Part shown: positions 1 to 8,351 of the stretch, piece after piece
Numbering within the stretch: position 1 is the first letter of the stretch
How the letters are laid out: the number at the start of each line of letters is the position of its first letter
Source: Eubacteriaceae bacterium
Lineage (GTDB): Bacteria > Bacillota > Clostridia > Lachnospirales > Lachnospiraceae
DNA length: 64,000 nt
Direction of reading: 5' to 3'
NCBI GenBank assembly: GCA_910574015.1
Contig: CAJSYQ010000014.1
Span: 17,394 to 81,393 of the forward strand
Notes under the pieces: generated by a model
Database searches by the model: none
Told to the model about the DNA's origin: nothing
What the model saw: only the letters and a program-made list of their open reading frames with translations
Made by a program: the position numbers and the translations under genes

Positions 1-604
1 TCTTTCCCTGTCCGATCGCCTCATTGCAGCGTTCATTCAGTTCCAGTATGTGTGCCTCACTCCACTCGAATGCAAGCAACTCATAGTTGTTTTCCACTGG
101 CTCTTCGTCAAAAACTTGATCCTCTTCTGGTTCCGGCGTTATCGGCTCCTCTTTTTGCCCCGGATAGTAATCAATCCCCACCGCCTGAAGGTTCCGGTGC
201 AGCACTTCCGCCCTGCGGTAGCCTCCTGCCCGGTTAAGAAGGATAAATGCCTCCCCACCGGCCATGATTTCCTGCATGGCATCCGGCGTCTCCCAGACCC
301 ATCTGGCTTCGGGATAATCCTGCGCCACCAGTTCAGTAATCTGTGTCTGCATGATAGAATATGCCATCTGTTCCAAATCCCTAATGGTCATACTGGGTTT
401 TGGTTCTGGCAGTAAAGGTACTGGTGTCAGCACCTCGATTTTTTCTGGCCTGTTGCACAACACCTTAAGTGCTGCCACAAAGATTCCCAGTATCATCAGC
501 AACAGGATGGGCCAAAGCCTGCAGATGGCGGAAAGCAATGCCAGCATCCCTAACAAAATCAAGATGTCAGCGGCTATCCTGCCTTTCATTTCCCTCTGGT
601 TCAT
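1..604 (-). CDS. Membrane-anchored ICE protein, C-terminus off window
   Basis: The minus-strand frame is open from an ATG at 604 to the left edge, so the C-terminus is missing and 201 codons are visible. The first 50 residues hold one or two hydrophobic segments (around ILILLGMLALLSAI and ILLLMILGIFVAAL), then a soluble region rich in Glu and Pro. The start overlaps the stop of the next gene upstream as ATGA, which suggests translational coupling. I do not recognise the family. It is the most downstream gene of the leftward block that contains the single-strand-binding protein, so it is probably part of the same accessory operon. Confidence 0.72.
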   Translation of the reverse strand, partial: MNQREMKGRIAADILILLGMLALLSAICRLWPILLLMILGIFVAALKVLCNRPEKIEVLTPVPLLPEPKPSMTIRDLEQMAYSIMQTQITELVAQDYPEARWVWETPDAMQEIMAGGEAFILLNRAGGYRRAEVLHRNLQAVGIDYYPGQKEEPITPEPEEDQVFDEEPVENNYELLAFEWSEAHILELNERCNEAIGQGK

Positions 605-993
605 AGGCACTCCTGCTCCTTTCTGCAGCGTTCCGGCGGAATTAGAATATGCAACTGGCTACGTTCTTCCAAAGAAGCATTTTTCCAGACCGCTACGGCA
701 ACTGCCTGGGACGGCACATCGCACACCAGTTTCCCTGCCTTGTTTCTGAATCCCTGAAAATCATCCCCCAGAATGAGCCGCTTTTTGGCTCCTTTCATTT
801 GGGCAATCTTCATGCTAAACTCATCCGTCTTGTGATAGATCAGAATTTCATACTGCCTATCTGTCGGCAGGACATGGAGAATCTCCTGAATCTCATCCCC
901 TGTCAAACCACCTTGAGACCTCGTGTTAAGTACCGCTTTGAATTTTGCAGTCCTCTCCTGATCTGTGAGAGATAAAAAATCTTCATTTTTCAT
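601..993 (-). CDS. Small soluble hypothetical ICE protein
   Basis: This 130-residue protein starts with MKNEDFLSLTDQER. The ATG at 993 was chosen because GGGAGG lies a normal distance upstream. A longer frame running up to 1062 would cross the intergenic hairpin at 1022-1054 and is unlikely to be translated. No catalytic motif or membrane segment is visible, and charged residues dominate. It sits between the single-strand-binding protein gene and a membrane protein gene that it overlaps by four bases. The function is unknown to me; membership in an ICE accessory operon is inferred from position. Confidence 0.72.
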   Translation of the reverse strand: MKNEDFLSLTDQERTAKFKAVLNTRSQGGLTGDEIQEILHVLPTDRQYEILIYHKTDEFSMKIAQMKGAKKRLILGDDFQGFRNKAGKLVCDVPSQAVAVAVWKNASLEERSQLHILIPPERCRKEQECL

Positions 994-1013
994 GTCGTCA
1001 GCCTCCCTAAAAC

Positions 1014-1054
1014 GCAAAAATGCACATAAAATTACGAAAGCGTAACTTATGTGC
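1014..1054 (-). terminator. T-tailed intergenic hairpin
   Basis: On the minus strand GCACATAA pairs with TTATGTGC around a partly paired inner region, and a short T run follows. It lies between the single-strand-binding protein gene and the next gene, so it probably causes partial termination or mRNA processing within the operon. Confidence 0.55.
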
Positions 1055-1086
1055 GATCTCACGCTGGATTATTTTTTAACATCATG

Positions 1087-1647
1087 TCACACCGTAAACA
1101 GGTTGTTGCCTTGATAGGCTTCAAATCCCATAAATCCATTCAAGTCCATTGGATTTGCTGACTGCAGCTCAGATGCCTGCTGTGCGGGTGCCTGCCCCGG
1201 ATTTGCTGAAACTGGTTCCACAGGTGCTTCCGGTTCTGCCTGCCGGGACTGACCCGTCGGCTGGCTCTGTCCCTGGGAGTGGTTCTGTCTGGAACCCTGA
1301 TTCTCACTGGATTTCCCGACAAAGGCATACTCGATATCCTCCACGATAAGAACATGCTGGCTTTTTTCTTCCTTTGTTTCCTGATCGATCCATTTTTCCT
1401 CGTCCAGTCTCGCTGTCAGATTCACAAAGGAACCTTCTTTCAGTTTCATCTTTTTGATTCTCTCACAGACACCGCCAAAGGCTTTCACTGCAATGTTCAG
1501 CCAGCGGTAATTTCCTTCGACACGGCTGTCATATACCTTCTGACCGATGCGGAATCTGACAGACTCCCCATTCTCGGAAAACCTCAGTGCCTCTGCTCCC
1601 TCGTATCCTTTGGATATCACGACGTTCGTTGCAAATGTCTTAAACAT
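1087..1647 (-). CDS. ssb: Single-stranded DNA-binding protein (ICE type)
   Basis: The 186-residue protein begins MFKTFATNVVISKGYEG and has the pattern of a bacterial SSB OB-fold over about the first 115 residues, including beta-strand-like stretches such as LTARLDEEKW and HVLIVEDIEYAF. A Gln/Pro/Ala-rich linker follows. The C-terminus, FMGFEAYQGNNLFTV, lacks the acidic DDDIPF-type tip of chromosomal SSBs, so normal partner recruitment may be missing or altered. The ATG at 1647 is preferred over one two codons upstream because AAGGAGA is correctly spaced for it. It is first in its block, behind a strong promoter with an attenuator-like leader. Likely role: protecting single-stranded ICE DNA during transfer or replication. 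Confidence 0.8.
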   Translation of the reverse strand: MFKTFATNVVISKGYEGAEALRFSENGESVRFRIGQKVYDSRVEGNYRWLNIAVKAFGGVCERIKKMKLKEGSFVNLTARLDEEKWIDQETKEEKSQHVLIVEDIEYAFVGKSSENQGSRQNHSQGQSQPTGQSRQAEPEAPVEPVSANPGQAPAQQASELQSANPMDLNGFMGFEAYQGNNLFTV

Positions 1648-1752
1648 AAGCATTCTCCTTTCTGGCAGATGTGTCCTGCCTTAACATGTATTTATTTCAA
1701 CCTGTCCTGCAGGCGGAAACCATAGTTAGTCTGCGGAATTTTTCCACAACGC

Positions 1753-1773
1753 AAAAAAGTGCCAAAAAGCACT
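1753..1773 (-). terminator. Leader attenuator hairpin before ssb
   Basis: On the minus strand AGTGC and GCACT form a short stem followed directly by TTTTT. It lies between the promoter at 1844-1872 and the ssb start. An upstream AAAGTG at about 1788-1793 could instead pair with the CACTTT of the terminator arm, which gives a possible antiterminator. Attenuation is inferred from layout. Confidence 0.6.
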
Positions 1774-1843
1774 CCTATGCTGATTGACACTTTGTAACCT
1801 GAATACTCTGTATTTCCTTAAATAACTTGATACTGATATAGAA

Positions 1844-1872
1844 ACTATACCACATACCGCCTGCATCGTCAA
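1844..1872 (-). promoter_or_regulatory. SigA-type promoter for the ssb block
   Basis: Minus-strand TTGACG, a 17-base spacer, then TATAGT. This is close to consensus and reads toward ssb through about 190 bases of leader that contains the hairpin at 1753-1773. Confidence 0.75.
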
Positions 1873-1951
1873 ACAATTCTTTTACTATTTTTCTTTTCCC
1901 ACCTGATTTCCTGCAAGAGCCGGTAATATTTTTCTTTATCCTTTTCCTTAA

Positions 1952-2407
1952 TTATCTCCGAACCTCCATCGCATAATAATTTCCGATTATGTAGATACCG
2001 TCACGCTCATATACGGGCGTGTTTTCTGCCACATAGACAGCAACCGTGTCCCCCTCTGACAGCCTGCTTATTCGGTATCTGACCGGAACTTTCACTGTCC
2101 CCTGTTCCAGCGCCAGATGGACAGCACGTACCCGCTTTCGGAATCCTGCCCTATCTATGCGGACACACTGTCCCTGCAGGCGCATGTAGTTCCCCTCTGC
2201 CGCCTGTAAGAATAGCCACAAGGCACTGCCTAACAGCCAAAACATGCATAAAATACATGGCAGGAGCAGATACAAATCCCTATAGCTTTCCATAATAAGT
2301 AGTAATAATAGCAAAAACAGTCCCCCGCCTGCAAAGCGAAATAGGACCTGTCTCTGTAATGCCTTCGGCATTTTTGTCCATTTTTCTTTCACCTTGATCC
2401 CCCTCAC
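1952..2407 (-). CDS. Two-TM membrane protein, function unknown
   Basis: This protein of about 151 residues has two adjacent hydrophobic segments near residues 25-70 (FAGGGLFLLLLLLIM and YLLLPCILCMFWLLGSALWL). A soluble domain of about 80 residues follows, with alternating beta-like stretches such as GTVKVPVRYRI and GDTVAVYVAE, perhaps an OB- or NfeD-like fold. The apparent start at 2407 is GTG and overlaps the previous stop by four bases. A second in-frame GTG five codons later is also possible. Its partner may be the upstream gene. No known family is assigned. Confidence 0.66.
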   Translation of the reverse strand: MRGIKVKEKWTKMPKALQRQVLFRFAGGGLFLLLLLLIMESYRDLYLLLPCILCMFWLLGSALWLFLQAAEGNYMRLQGQCVRIDRAGFRKRVRAVHLALEQGTVKVPVRYRISRLSEGDTVAVYVAENTPVYERDGIYIIGNYYAMEVRR

Positions 2408-2967
2408 ACAATCAGCATTTTCTTTTTCTTTAGAAGCAGTACCAAGGCTTCCACCACCTCATCACGATGTTCTGCCTGCTCCATTTGATGTTCCAACACG
2501 TTGTCCCGAATCGTTTCATCGGTGTAGATCGTCTCAACCAGTTTCTGACGATTTTTCTCATACAGCAAGTCCTGATCTGATACCTGATGCTCTACCAGAA
2601 ATACCAGTTCTGCCACAGACAAGCGAATCCCCGCTTTCCGCATCCATGTATCAAGCTGCCGTTCCAGACCACTCAGCCTGCTACTCATACGATAATTCTG
2701 CTTCACCGGACAGCAGACACACCGGGTTAATAGACGGTATTTGTATACTGGGCTTGTTTCCTCTTCCATCTCTGCCAGCCCCTTGTCACCCAGACACAGC
2801 ACCGCCTGCTCCTCTGCCTCTGATTCCGTAACATTAAACCCAAACCTGCCCCTCAGCCATAAAGAGGCTTCCCTTCCCTGAAGTTGGAATTTTTGATTTC
2901 CTCTTTCCAGAAAGAGATTCCCTGCTACAGACTCCAGACATACAATGCCTTTCGATATATATAACAT
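2404..2967 (-). CDS. Hypothetical ICE protein, 187 aa
   Basis: A soluble 187-residue protein with no signal peptide. The middle has a cysteine cluster (LTRCVCCPVKQNYR). The C-terminal half is helical and acidic and ends in a lysine-rich tail, LLLKKKKMLIV. The first 70 residues look beta-rich (GNLFLERGNQKFQLQGREAS), and a winged-helix-like DNA-binding region is possible but not demonstrable by eye. The gene overlaps the following membrane protein gene and lies downstream of a zinc-ribbon protein gene. The function is unknown. Confidence 0.64.
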   Translation of the reverse strand: MLYISKGIVCLESVAGNLFLERGNQKFQLQGREASLWLRGRFGFNVTESEAEEQAVLCLGDKGLAEMEEETSPVYKYRLLTRCVCCPVKQNYRMSSRLSGLERQLDTWMRKAGIRLSVAELVFLVEHQVSDQDLLYEKNRQKLVETIYTDETIRDNVLEHQMEQAEHRDEVVEALVLLLKKKKMLIV

Positions 2968-3019
2968 GTTCCCTACCTCCTGCTCATTTTATTTTTATTA
3001 CACGACAACTGCCATTGAT

Positions 3020-3523
3020 TTACAACATATACATCATCAGAACACACAAAGCGACAATCAATAAGACCGCGCCAATGATCCCTATCACTTTCTTAATCAG
3101 ATTTTTATCCAAGCCTTCACTGAATCTTCCCTCATCCGCTGGCAGAATATCATCATAATAACCGTCATAGTCATCCTCTGGATCGGTTTCCGATATCTGC
3201 CCTGGCTCTTTTGATAGTTCTAATGCCTGCCTTTCCCCTTCGGGTAGACTTAATGTTTGTCGTTTCTTTTTAGCTGACTGTTCCTTTGCCCTGGTAACAT
3301 TCTGTTTTTGCGATAATTTCTGACTGCGCTTCCCATCTGCTTTTTCATTCTCGGATTCCATGCTGAACCCTGCGGTTTCCTGATGCACTCCCTCATTATC
3401 ATCGCTCTGGGAAATGCCACGTCCTGCATCTTTTATCGGTAGTTCCTTCCCGCACTCCATACAAAAAGAAACAGCACCATCCACAAGGGCTGCGCCGCAA
3501 TAAGGACAATATTTCATTTTCAT
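3020..3523 (-). CDS. Zinc-ribbon protein with C-terminal TM anchor
   Basis: The N-terminus reads YCPYCGAALV and then FCMECGKELP, two CxxC pairs forming a zinc ribbon. A long charged, disordered region rich in Lys, Gln and Glu follows, and the protein ends in a single hydrophobic helix (VIGIIGAVLLIVALCVLMMY) that should anchor it with the zinc ribbon in the cytoplasm. Length is 167 residues; a start two codons later is also possible. The gene has its own near-consensus promoter, and a 13-bp T-tailed hairpin lies just before the ribosome site, so expression may be attenuated. The role in the element is unknown. Confidence 0.72.
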   Translation of the reverse strand: MKMKYCPYCGAALVDGAVSFCMECGKELPIKDAGRGISQSDDNEGVHQETAGFSMESENEKADGKRSQKLSQKQNVTRAKEQSAKKKRQTLSLPEGERQALELSKEPGQISETDPEDDYDGYYDDILPADEGRFSEGLDKNLIKKVIGIIGAVLLIVALCVLMMYML

Positions 3524-3544
3524 AAGCCTCCTTTGTTTTCATTG

Positions 3545-3578
3545 AAAAAAGTGAGTTTCTCAAAAGAAAAACCCACTT
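3545..3578 (-). terminator. Leader attenuator hairpin before zinc-ribbon gene
   Basis: A 13-bp stem on the minus strand (AAGTGGGTTTTTC with GAGAAACTCACTT, loop TTTT) runs into a T tract. It lies between promoter 3591-3619 and the start codon at 3523, so transcription must pass a strong terminator before reaching the gene. Confidence 0.72.
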
Positions 3579-3590
3579 GTAGACAATATG

Positions 3591-3619
3591 ATTGTATCAG
3601 ATTTACGTTTTCATGTCAT
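3591..3619 (-). promoter_or_regulatory. Promoter upstream of zinc-ribbon gene
   Basis: Minus-strand ATGACA, a 17-base spacer, then TACAAT. It reads into the short leader with the hairpin at 3545-3578. Confidence 0.6.
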
Positions 3620-3711
3620 CGGCATGGAGGCGCCATTTTTGTGCCATAAATTAGGCGTTGCTTATACAATTACAATAATTTTTTTCTACTGAATTAACAA
3701 AACCAAAAAAC

Positions 3712-4332
3712 TTATTTAACAAGATAAGGACAAAATCCAATATATTTTATATTTGATTTCCCATTAAAATATTCAATTTCAGTAATAGACGATGGATTAA
3801 TATCATAATCCCATACCTTTTTTATTGATTCATTATTAATATAAAGTAATAATGTTCTAATAGCAACACTATGACTAATTATAGCGATTTTACTATCATC
3901 AGAATTAGCAGATAAAATCAAATTATATACTCTAACCATTCGTTTCTGTACATCTTCAAAATTTTCTCCAGATAAAGGCATAAACTGTTCTGGCCTATTT
4001 TTATATATATTGTATCCCGATATTGATTCATCATTACATAATTCATCTACCTTTTTTCCATACCAAGGTTCTAAATTAATTTCCATTAAATCATGACAAA
4101 TAATTATTTTTTTCAAATTATAGTTTGCTGCTTCTGCTATTAACTTCGAAGTCTCCATTGTTCTTCCTAACGGACTACTATAAATATCTGAAAAAATATA
4201 TTTCGCCAAATAATTTGATGTGATTCTTGCTTGATTATATCCAATTTCTGTAATTTTTGTATCTGACTGTCCCTGCACAATATTATATTTATTGGCCTCC
4301 GTTTGTGCGTGCCTAATCAAAAATATTTGCAT
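3712..4332 (-). CDS. Histidine phosphatase superfamily protein
   Basis: The 206-residue protein opens with FLIRHAQTEANKYN, the RHG/RHA phosphohistidine motif of the phosphoglycerate mutase-like histidine phosphatases. It also has SSPLGRTMETSKL and the second catalytic region AIISHSVAIRTLL. It should dephosphorylate a small phosphorylated metabolite or protein, with no obvious substrate. It is the last gene of an AT-rich operon. A co-operonic ApgM homologue belongs to an unrelated fold that also acts on phosphoglycerate-like compounds, which is suggestive. Base composition is far more AT-rich than the ICE genes around it. Confidence 0.82.
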   Translation of the reverse strand: MQIFLIRHAQTEANKYNIVQGQSDTKITEIGYNQARITSNYLAKYIFSDIYSSPLGRTMETSKLIAEAANYNLKKIIICHDLMEINLEPWYGKKVDELCNDESISGYNIYKNRPEQFMPLSGENFEDVQKRMVRVYNLILSANSDDSKIAIISHSVAIRTLLLYINNESIKKVWDYDINPSSITEIEYFNGKSNIKYIGFCPYLVK

Positions 4333-4359
4333 AAAAATTTTTCCTCATTTCTTAAAGTT

Positions 4360-5313
4360 TTAATCCATTACCTGATAAATATTATCAAAAACAACATACA
4401 TCGAATCAGCATAGGTTTTTAAGTAATCACAAATGCTAATTAAATCTTTGTCAAATTTATTATAGAATTTAAATAGATTACGTTTTTTACATTCCACACA
4501 TACAAAGCCAAATAAGTTGCGTCTATCAGAATTTATATACATATCATCAATCTCCGATAACTTAACTCTAATTGGTATAACAATTTTACTAATATAATGT
4601 TCCCTCCAATTATTACATGTATCCAAATAATATTCCCCTTTTTCTATAATATCTTCGGAAACAATTTGGACATTATCTTTTTTATCAAGATTAATTCCTA
4701 TCCAATCATGTTTCCCCATGCAAAACACTTGATAAAAAGCTGTACTCTGTTCTATTTTATGCGAAACTGCATCATCTGCTTGCAATGCCCCACGTGGCAC
4801 AATGGCACGTGATATTGTTCTATATGTTACTTGAGACTTATCAACAATATTTGAATTATCCCAATATTGAAAATCCAATATCTTTATACATACATCTAAT
4901 TCATTTTTAGATTTATCAATTCCCATATATTCACATAACGAATCATATATACATTTAACTACTCCTTCAGAAAAAGTTTTTATCAAATGTTTAGCCAAAG
5001 AATTGTTTTTAGTGTTATTGCATAATTTTTTTGATTCATAAACTGTGTCTCGGATTAAATGTGCATAACGATGTGTTGCGTTATGTTCCGAATAAAACTT
5101 TTCATCTATTTCATCTTGATTTTGCTTCCAATTCATAAAAAAGAGACTTATCAAGAGAATAACAACAAAAACCAAAACACATCTATTTACACCAGAAACA
5201 TTTTCTGATATAGAAAAAAAAGACGGAAAAAACTGCGCCAATACTGATGCTGCTGTCACAAATGATCCAATAAAAGTAAGTATTTTTCTGATTAATCGTT
5301 TGTTCTTTTTCAT
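4360..5313 (-). CDS. Two-TM protein with sensor-like cytoplasmic domain
   Basis: A 317-residue protein. Two membrane segments lie near the N-terminus, one around FIGSFVTAASVLAQFF and one around VLVFVVILLISLFFMNW. A cytoplasmic domain of about 240 residues follows. Its second half (the YISKIVIPIRVKL region, FGFVCVECKK, then an amphipathic helix with YADSMYVVFDNI) resembles GAF-type sensory domains in pattern. The ATG at 5313 was chosen for its GGAG site and because it overlaps the previous stop as ATGA. Ligand and partner are unknown. It may be the membrane sensor of the cargo operon; the GAF comparison is inference. Confidence 0.7.
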   Translation of the reverse strand: MKKNKRLIRKILTFIGSFVTAASVLAQFFPSFFSISENVSGVNRCVLVFVVILLISLFFMNWKQNQDEIDEKFYSEHNATHRYAHLIRDTVYESKKLCNNTKNNSLAKHLIKTFSEGVVKCIYDSLCEYMGIDKSKNELDVCIKILDFQYWDNSNIVDKSQVTYRTISRAIVPRGALQADDAVSHKIEQSTAFYQVFCMGKHDWIGINLDKKDNVQIVSEDIIEKGEYYLDTCNNWREHYISKIVIPIRVKLSEIDDMYINSDRRNLFGFVCVECKKRNLFKFYNKFDKDLISICDYLKTYADSMYVVFDNIYQVMD

Positions 5314-6317
5314 ACTATATCTCCACTTTTTATCATTCCTAATGCTTTTGCAACAAGACAAGCTACTAAAACCGATGCACCCACTAGAGGATTATTGCCC
5401 ATACCCAAAAATCCAACCATTTCAACATGTGAAGGAACCGACGATGATCCCGCAAATTGAAGATTTGAGTGCATACGTCCAGTAGTATCTGTCATTCCAT
5501 ATGAAGCCCCCCCTGCTCCGACGTTATCAGGATGCATCGTCCTACCAGTTCCACCACCTGATGCTACGCAAAACACTTTTTTCCCTTTTTCAATGGCTAT
5601 TTTTTTATATGTAGTTACAGTTGGATCAGTAAACTTCAAATGACTTGTAGAATTTCCTGTAATTATTGTATCAATTTTCGCCTTTTCCAAAATACATACA
5701 CCCTCATCCACACTATGTGCGCCATAACAACATATATCACCTTTTCCATATTTCTCTTCATTGATTATGGTAAGTTTTTTTGTTTTAAAGTCGTACATAG
5801 TATCCACATATGTAAATCCTTTGTATCTAGATATAATTTTAGCTGCAGGTTTACCAAGACCAATAAGATTAACCTGTATTGGAAATTGCCTGAAAATATT
5901 TGCATACTTTATGACTGCTAGGGCTCCCTCCGCTGCAGCAAAAGATTCATGCCCAGCTACAAAGGCAAAATGCTTAGTATCATTATCTAGTAACTTTGAT
6001 GCAAATTTTCCATGTCCTATTCCGATTTTTCTCGTATCTGCAACTGAGCCATTTATGGCAAAGCATTGCAAACCCTCTCCAATATAACTACATATTTCAT
6101 CAATTGTTTTAGCTTCTTCTTGAATGGCAATAGCTGCACCCACAGTATATGCCCAACACGCATCTTCATAAGCAATGTTTTGAATCGAACGCACTTCCTT
6201 ATGGCAATCAATATTATGGCTTAAACATATATTCTGTGCATGTTTTAAATCAGAAATATTATGTAAAGAAATACACCTTTTTATTTGAGAAATTCTTTCT
6301 TCATAACGCTCAAACAT
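5310..6317 (-). CDS. GGGtGRT family protein
   Basis: This 335-residue protein carries the diagnostic segment SVASGGGTGRTMHPDN, then GASYGMTDTTGRMHS and AGSSSVPSHVEMVGFLG, which identify the GGGtGRT family. The family is uncharacterised; in anaerobes I recall it next to an IscU/NifU-like scaffold gene, as here. Its start (ATG 6317, with an AGAGGTGG site) lies inside the end of the scaffold gene, so the two are translationally coupled. A reading frame begins four codons earlier at a GTG. Its biochemical role is unknown, and a link to Fe-S or sulfur chemistry is inferred only from the neighbour. Confidence 0.85.
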   Translation of the reverse strand: MFERYEERISQIKRCISLHNISDLKHAQNICLSHNIDCHKEVRSIQNIAYEDACWAYTVGAAIAIQEEAKTIDEICSYIGEGLQCFAINGSVADTRKIGIGHGKFASKLLDNDTKHFAFVAGHESFAAAEGALAVIKYANIFRQFPIQVNLIGLGKPAAKIISRYKGFTYVDTMYDFKTKKLTIINEEKYGKGDICCYGAHSVDEGVCILEKAKIDTIITGNSTSHLKFTDPTVTTYKKIAIEKGKKVFCVASGGGTGRTMHPDNVGAGGASYGMTDTTGRMHSNLQFAGSSSVPSHVEMVGFLGMGNNPLVGASVLVACLVAKALGMIKSGDIV

Positions 6318-6978
6318 TATTGACACCACCTCTCGGATCCAAAAATTTTACACCTTCATCGTAACGACCATATTCTTCTATATAATTATCTATAATAATA
6401 TTCTTCCCTAATCTTATATCAGCTAACAAGGATCCCAATGTTAAATATTGATATCCTATAATTTGATCTTTGTTATCTAATGAAAGTCTTAATATATAGC
6501 CTTCTGATGTTTGTAAAATTCGAGGAATTTCATTTTTATTAGCAACTATAGTTCCAATATGACTTAATTGATCAAATGCTAAATCATCCTTTAAGGATCC
6601 AACAGGAAGACCATCATGCGAAAAAGCAGTTTGAGTTCTTCCATAAACAAACTGTAAAAAAGCATTCTTCATAGCAATATTTATTGCATCACATACTAAG
6701 TGTACGTTTAATGCTTCAAAGAGGTTTTTACCAATCAATATTTCTGATGCAATAACTGCAGACTGTGTTATTCCACTACATCCAACCGTTTCAATTAAAG
6801 CTTCAGTAATTATTCCCTTTTTTACATTTAAAGTCAATTTACATGCCCCTTGATGAGGCGGGCACCATCCAATCCCATGTGAGACACCATTGACCTCGAA
6901 AATTTCACTTAAACAAATCCAATTTCCTTCCATTGGTATTGGAATTACTGATTCACTTTTGTAATTATCGCAGAACAT
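6310..6978 (-). CDS. IscU/NifU-like iron-sulfur scaffold protein
   Basis: A 222-residue protein matching the clostridial Fe-S assembly scaffold type that accompanies GGGtGRT proteins. Candidate ligands are the cysteines in GWCPPHQGACKLTLNV and ETVGCSGITQSA, which correspond to the first two IscU cysteine regions; a further cysteine lies in HLVCDAINIAM. The N-terminal 60 residues and C-terminal 90 residues extend beyond the minimal IscU fold. It sits between apgM and the GGGtGRT gene and overlaps the latter by eight bases. Whether it binds a cluster cannot be judged from sequence alone. Confidence 0.82.
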   Translation of the reverse strand: MFCDNYKSESVIPIPMEGNWICLSEIFEVNGVSHGIGWCPPHQGACKLTLNVKKGIITEALIETVGCSGITQSAVIASEILIGKNLFEALNVHLVCDAINIAMKNAFLQFVYGRTQTAFSHDGLPVGSLKDDLAFDQLSHIGTIVANKNEIPRILQTSEGYILRLSLDNKDQIIGYQYLTLGSLLADIRLGKNIIIDNYIEEYGRYDEGVKFLDPRGGVNNV

Positions 6979-7017
6979 TTTTTTTCCTTTCTCTATACTG
7001 ATTTTCTAAAAGGATAT

Positions 7018-7050
7018 AAAGCGTTATATTATACCTCAATACAACGCTTT
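7018..7050. other. Intergenic hairpin between apgM and scaffold gene
   Basis: AAAGCGTT and AACGCTTT form an 8-bp inverted repeat around a 17-base loop. There is no T tract in either direction, so it is more likely an mRNA processing or stability element than a strong terminator. The loop contains a TATAAT-like string on the minus strand, so a weak internal promoter is possible. Confidence 0.45.
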
Positions 7051-7088
7051 ACCATGAATTTAAAAGGAGAAATTTTGAATATTCTGTT

Positions 7089-8321
7089 TTAAGCACCTAT
7101 AAGATGTAATCTTCCCATTATATTCAATACTTCAGGCATTATGTCACTTCCAACCATCCTACCTAACCCACCATAAACAAATTCTCTTTCATTAAATTCT
7201 TTTACATTGTCCACCCGAACATGTGGCGAAAAGAACATTATTGGCACGGGATCTGCCGAATGCGCTTTAAATTCACAAGCTGTAGAATGGTCTGCTGTAA
7301 TAACTAGAAGAACATTATCCGGAAGTTCAAAAAATTCTTTAGCAGCCATATCACATTTTTCTATAAACTCTTTTTTTCCCTCAAAATTCCCATCTTCTGC
7401 TAGAGAATCTGTTGCTTTAATATGCGTAAAAACAAAATCATACTCTCCAAGTGCTTCTTTAGCTGCAACAAATTTATGCCGTACATTGCTATCAGGTAAT
7501 GCTGTGGCTCCATCAACATGAATTAAATCCATTCCCAAGAAAGCTCCTATTCCTTTATATAACCCACCACCCGCAATACAGCATGCTTTCAAACCATACT
7601 TTTCTTCAAATGATGGCATTGTCGGATACATACCAGCACCTCTCAACAGAAGAAAATTTGCCGGAAACGCCCCTTTTTTCTTTCGATTTTTGTTCAATTC
7701 CAAAGAATTAAGAATTTCATATGATTTTCTCATAAATTTATTTATTACTGTTGCAGTAAATTCAGCTTCTTTAGAATCATCCTTAGGCTTGACTTCCATT
7801 ACAGGTCTTCCTTCTTCATGCGGATCTGCATCAGTTATATTTGCAGACAATCCTTTTCCTCTAAAAACAACTCCTGCACGATGTGCTGTCCCAGGTTTCA
7901 CAATAATTTCTACACCATCTATATTCATTCCATCAATAGCCGCAGCAAACTCATCAACAACCCTTATACGTCCCGCTCTACGATCAATAATATTCCAATC
8001 ATCATCTACCGTTCCAAAATTTCCCCTAAAAGCAACATCCCCTTCACGCAACTTAATACCAAGCCCTGCCACTTCAATAGGACCTCTCCCTGTATAATAT
8101 TTATCCATTGGATAGCCAAAAATTGCAAGATGCGAAACATCACTACCAGGTCTAATCCCACGCCCCAACGCATTTGATAAACCACAAATAGATTTTGATG
8201 CAAGTCTATCAAAATTTGGAGTAGTTGCGGCCTCAAGTGGAGTTTTATACCCTAATTCCTTAATTGGTCTATCCCCGAGACCATCAAAAATAGCAAAAAT
8301 AACTTTATTTACAGTAGACAT
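7089..8321 (-). CDS. apgM: ApgM-type phosphoglycerate mutase homologue
   Basis: A 410-residue alkaline-phosphatase-superfamily protein of the archaeal-type cofactor-independent phosphoglycerate mutase group. Visible landmarks are metal-site Asp13 (IFDGLGD), nucleophile Ser60 (RPGSDVSHLAIFGY), Asp344 and His345 (ITADHSTAC), and His354 (KAHSADPVP). At the place where members I recall read D-x-x-G-H-D-G, this one reads TDSLAEDGN, so Glu309 replaces a metal-binding His. That is either a known variant or a sign of altered metal use or substrate. Start: ATG with AAAGGAG. It is the second gene of an AT-rich cargo operon; a mutase on an ICE is unusual. Confidence 0.85.
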   Translation of the reverse strand: MSTVNKVIFAIFDGLGDRPIKELGYKTPLEAATTPNFDRLASKSICGLSNALGRGIRPGSDVSHLAIFGYPMDKYYTGRGPIEVAGLGIKLREGDVAFRGNFGTVDDDWNIIDRRAGRIRVVDEFAAAIDGMNIDGVEIIVKPGTAHRAGVVFRGKGLSANITDADPHEEGRPVMEVKPKDDSKEAEFTATVINKFMRKSYEILNSLELNKNRKKKGAFPANFLLLRGAGMYPTMPSFEEKYGLKACCIAGGGLYKGIGAFLGMDLIHVDGATALPDSNVRHKFVAAKEALGEYDFVFTHIKATDSLAEDGNFEGKKEFIEKCDMAAKEFFELPDNVLLVITADHSTACEFKAHSADPVPIMFFSPHVRVDNVKEFNEREFVYGGLGRMVGSDIMPEVLNIMGRLHLIGA

Positions 8322-8351
8322 AACAATATTCTCCTTTCAAGCATATATTCA

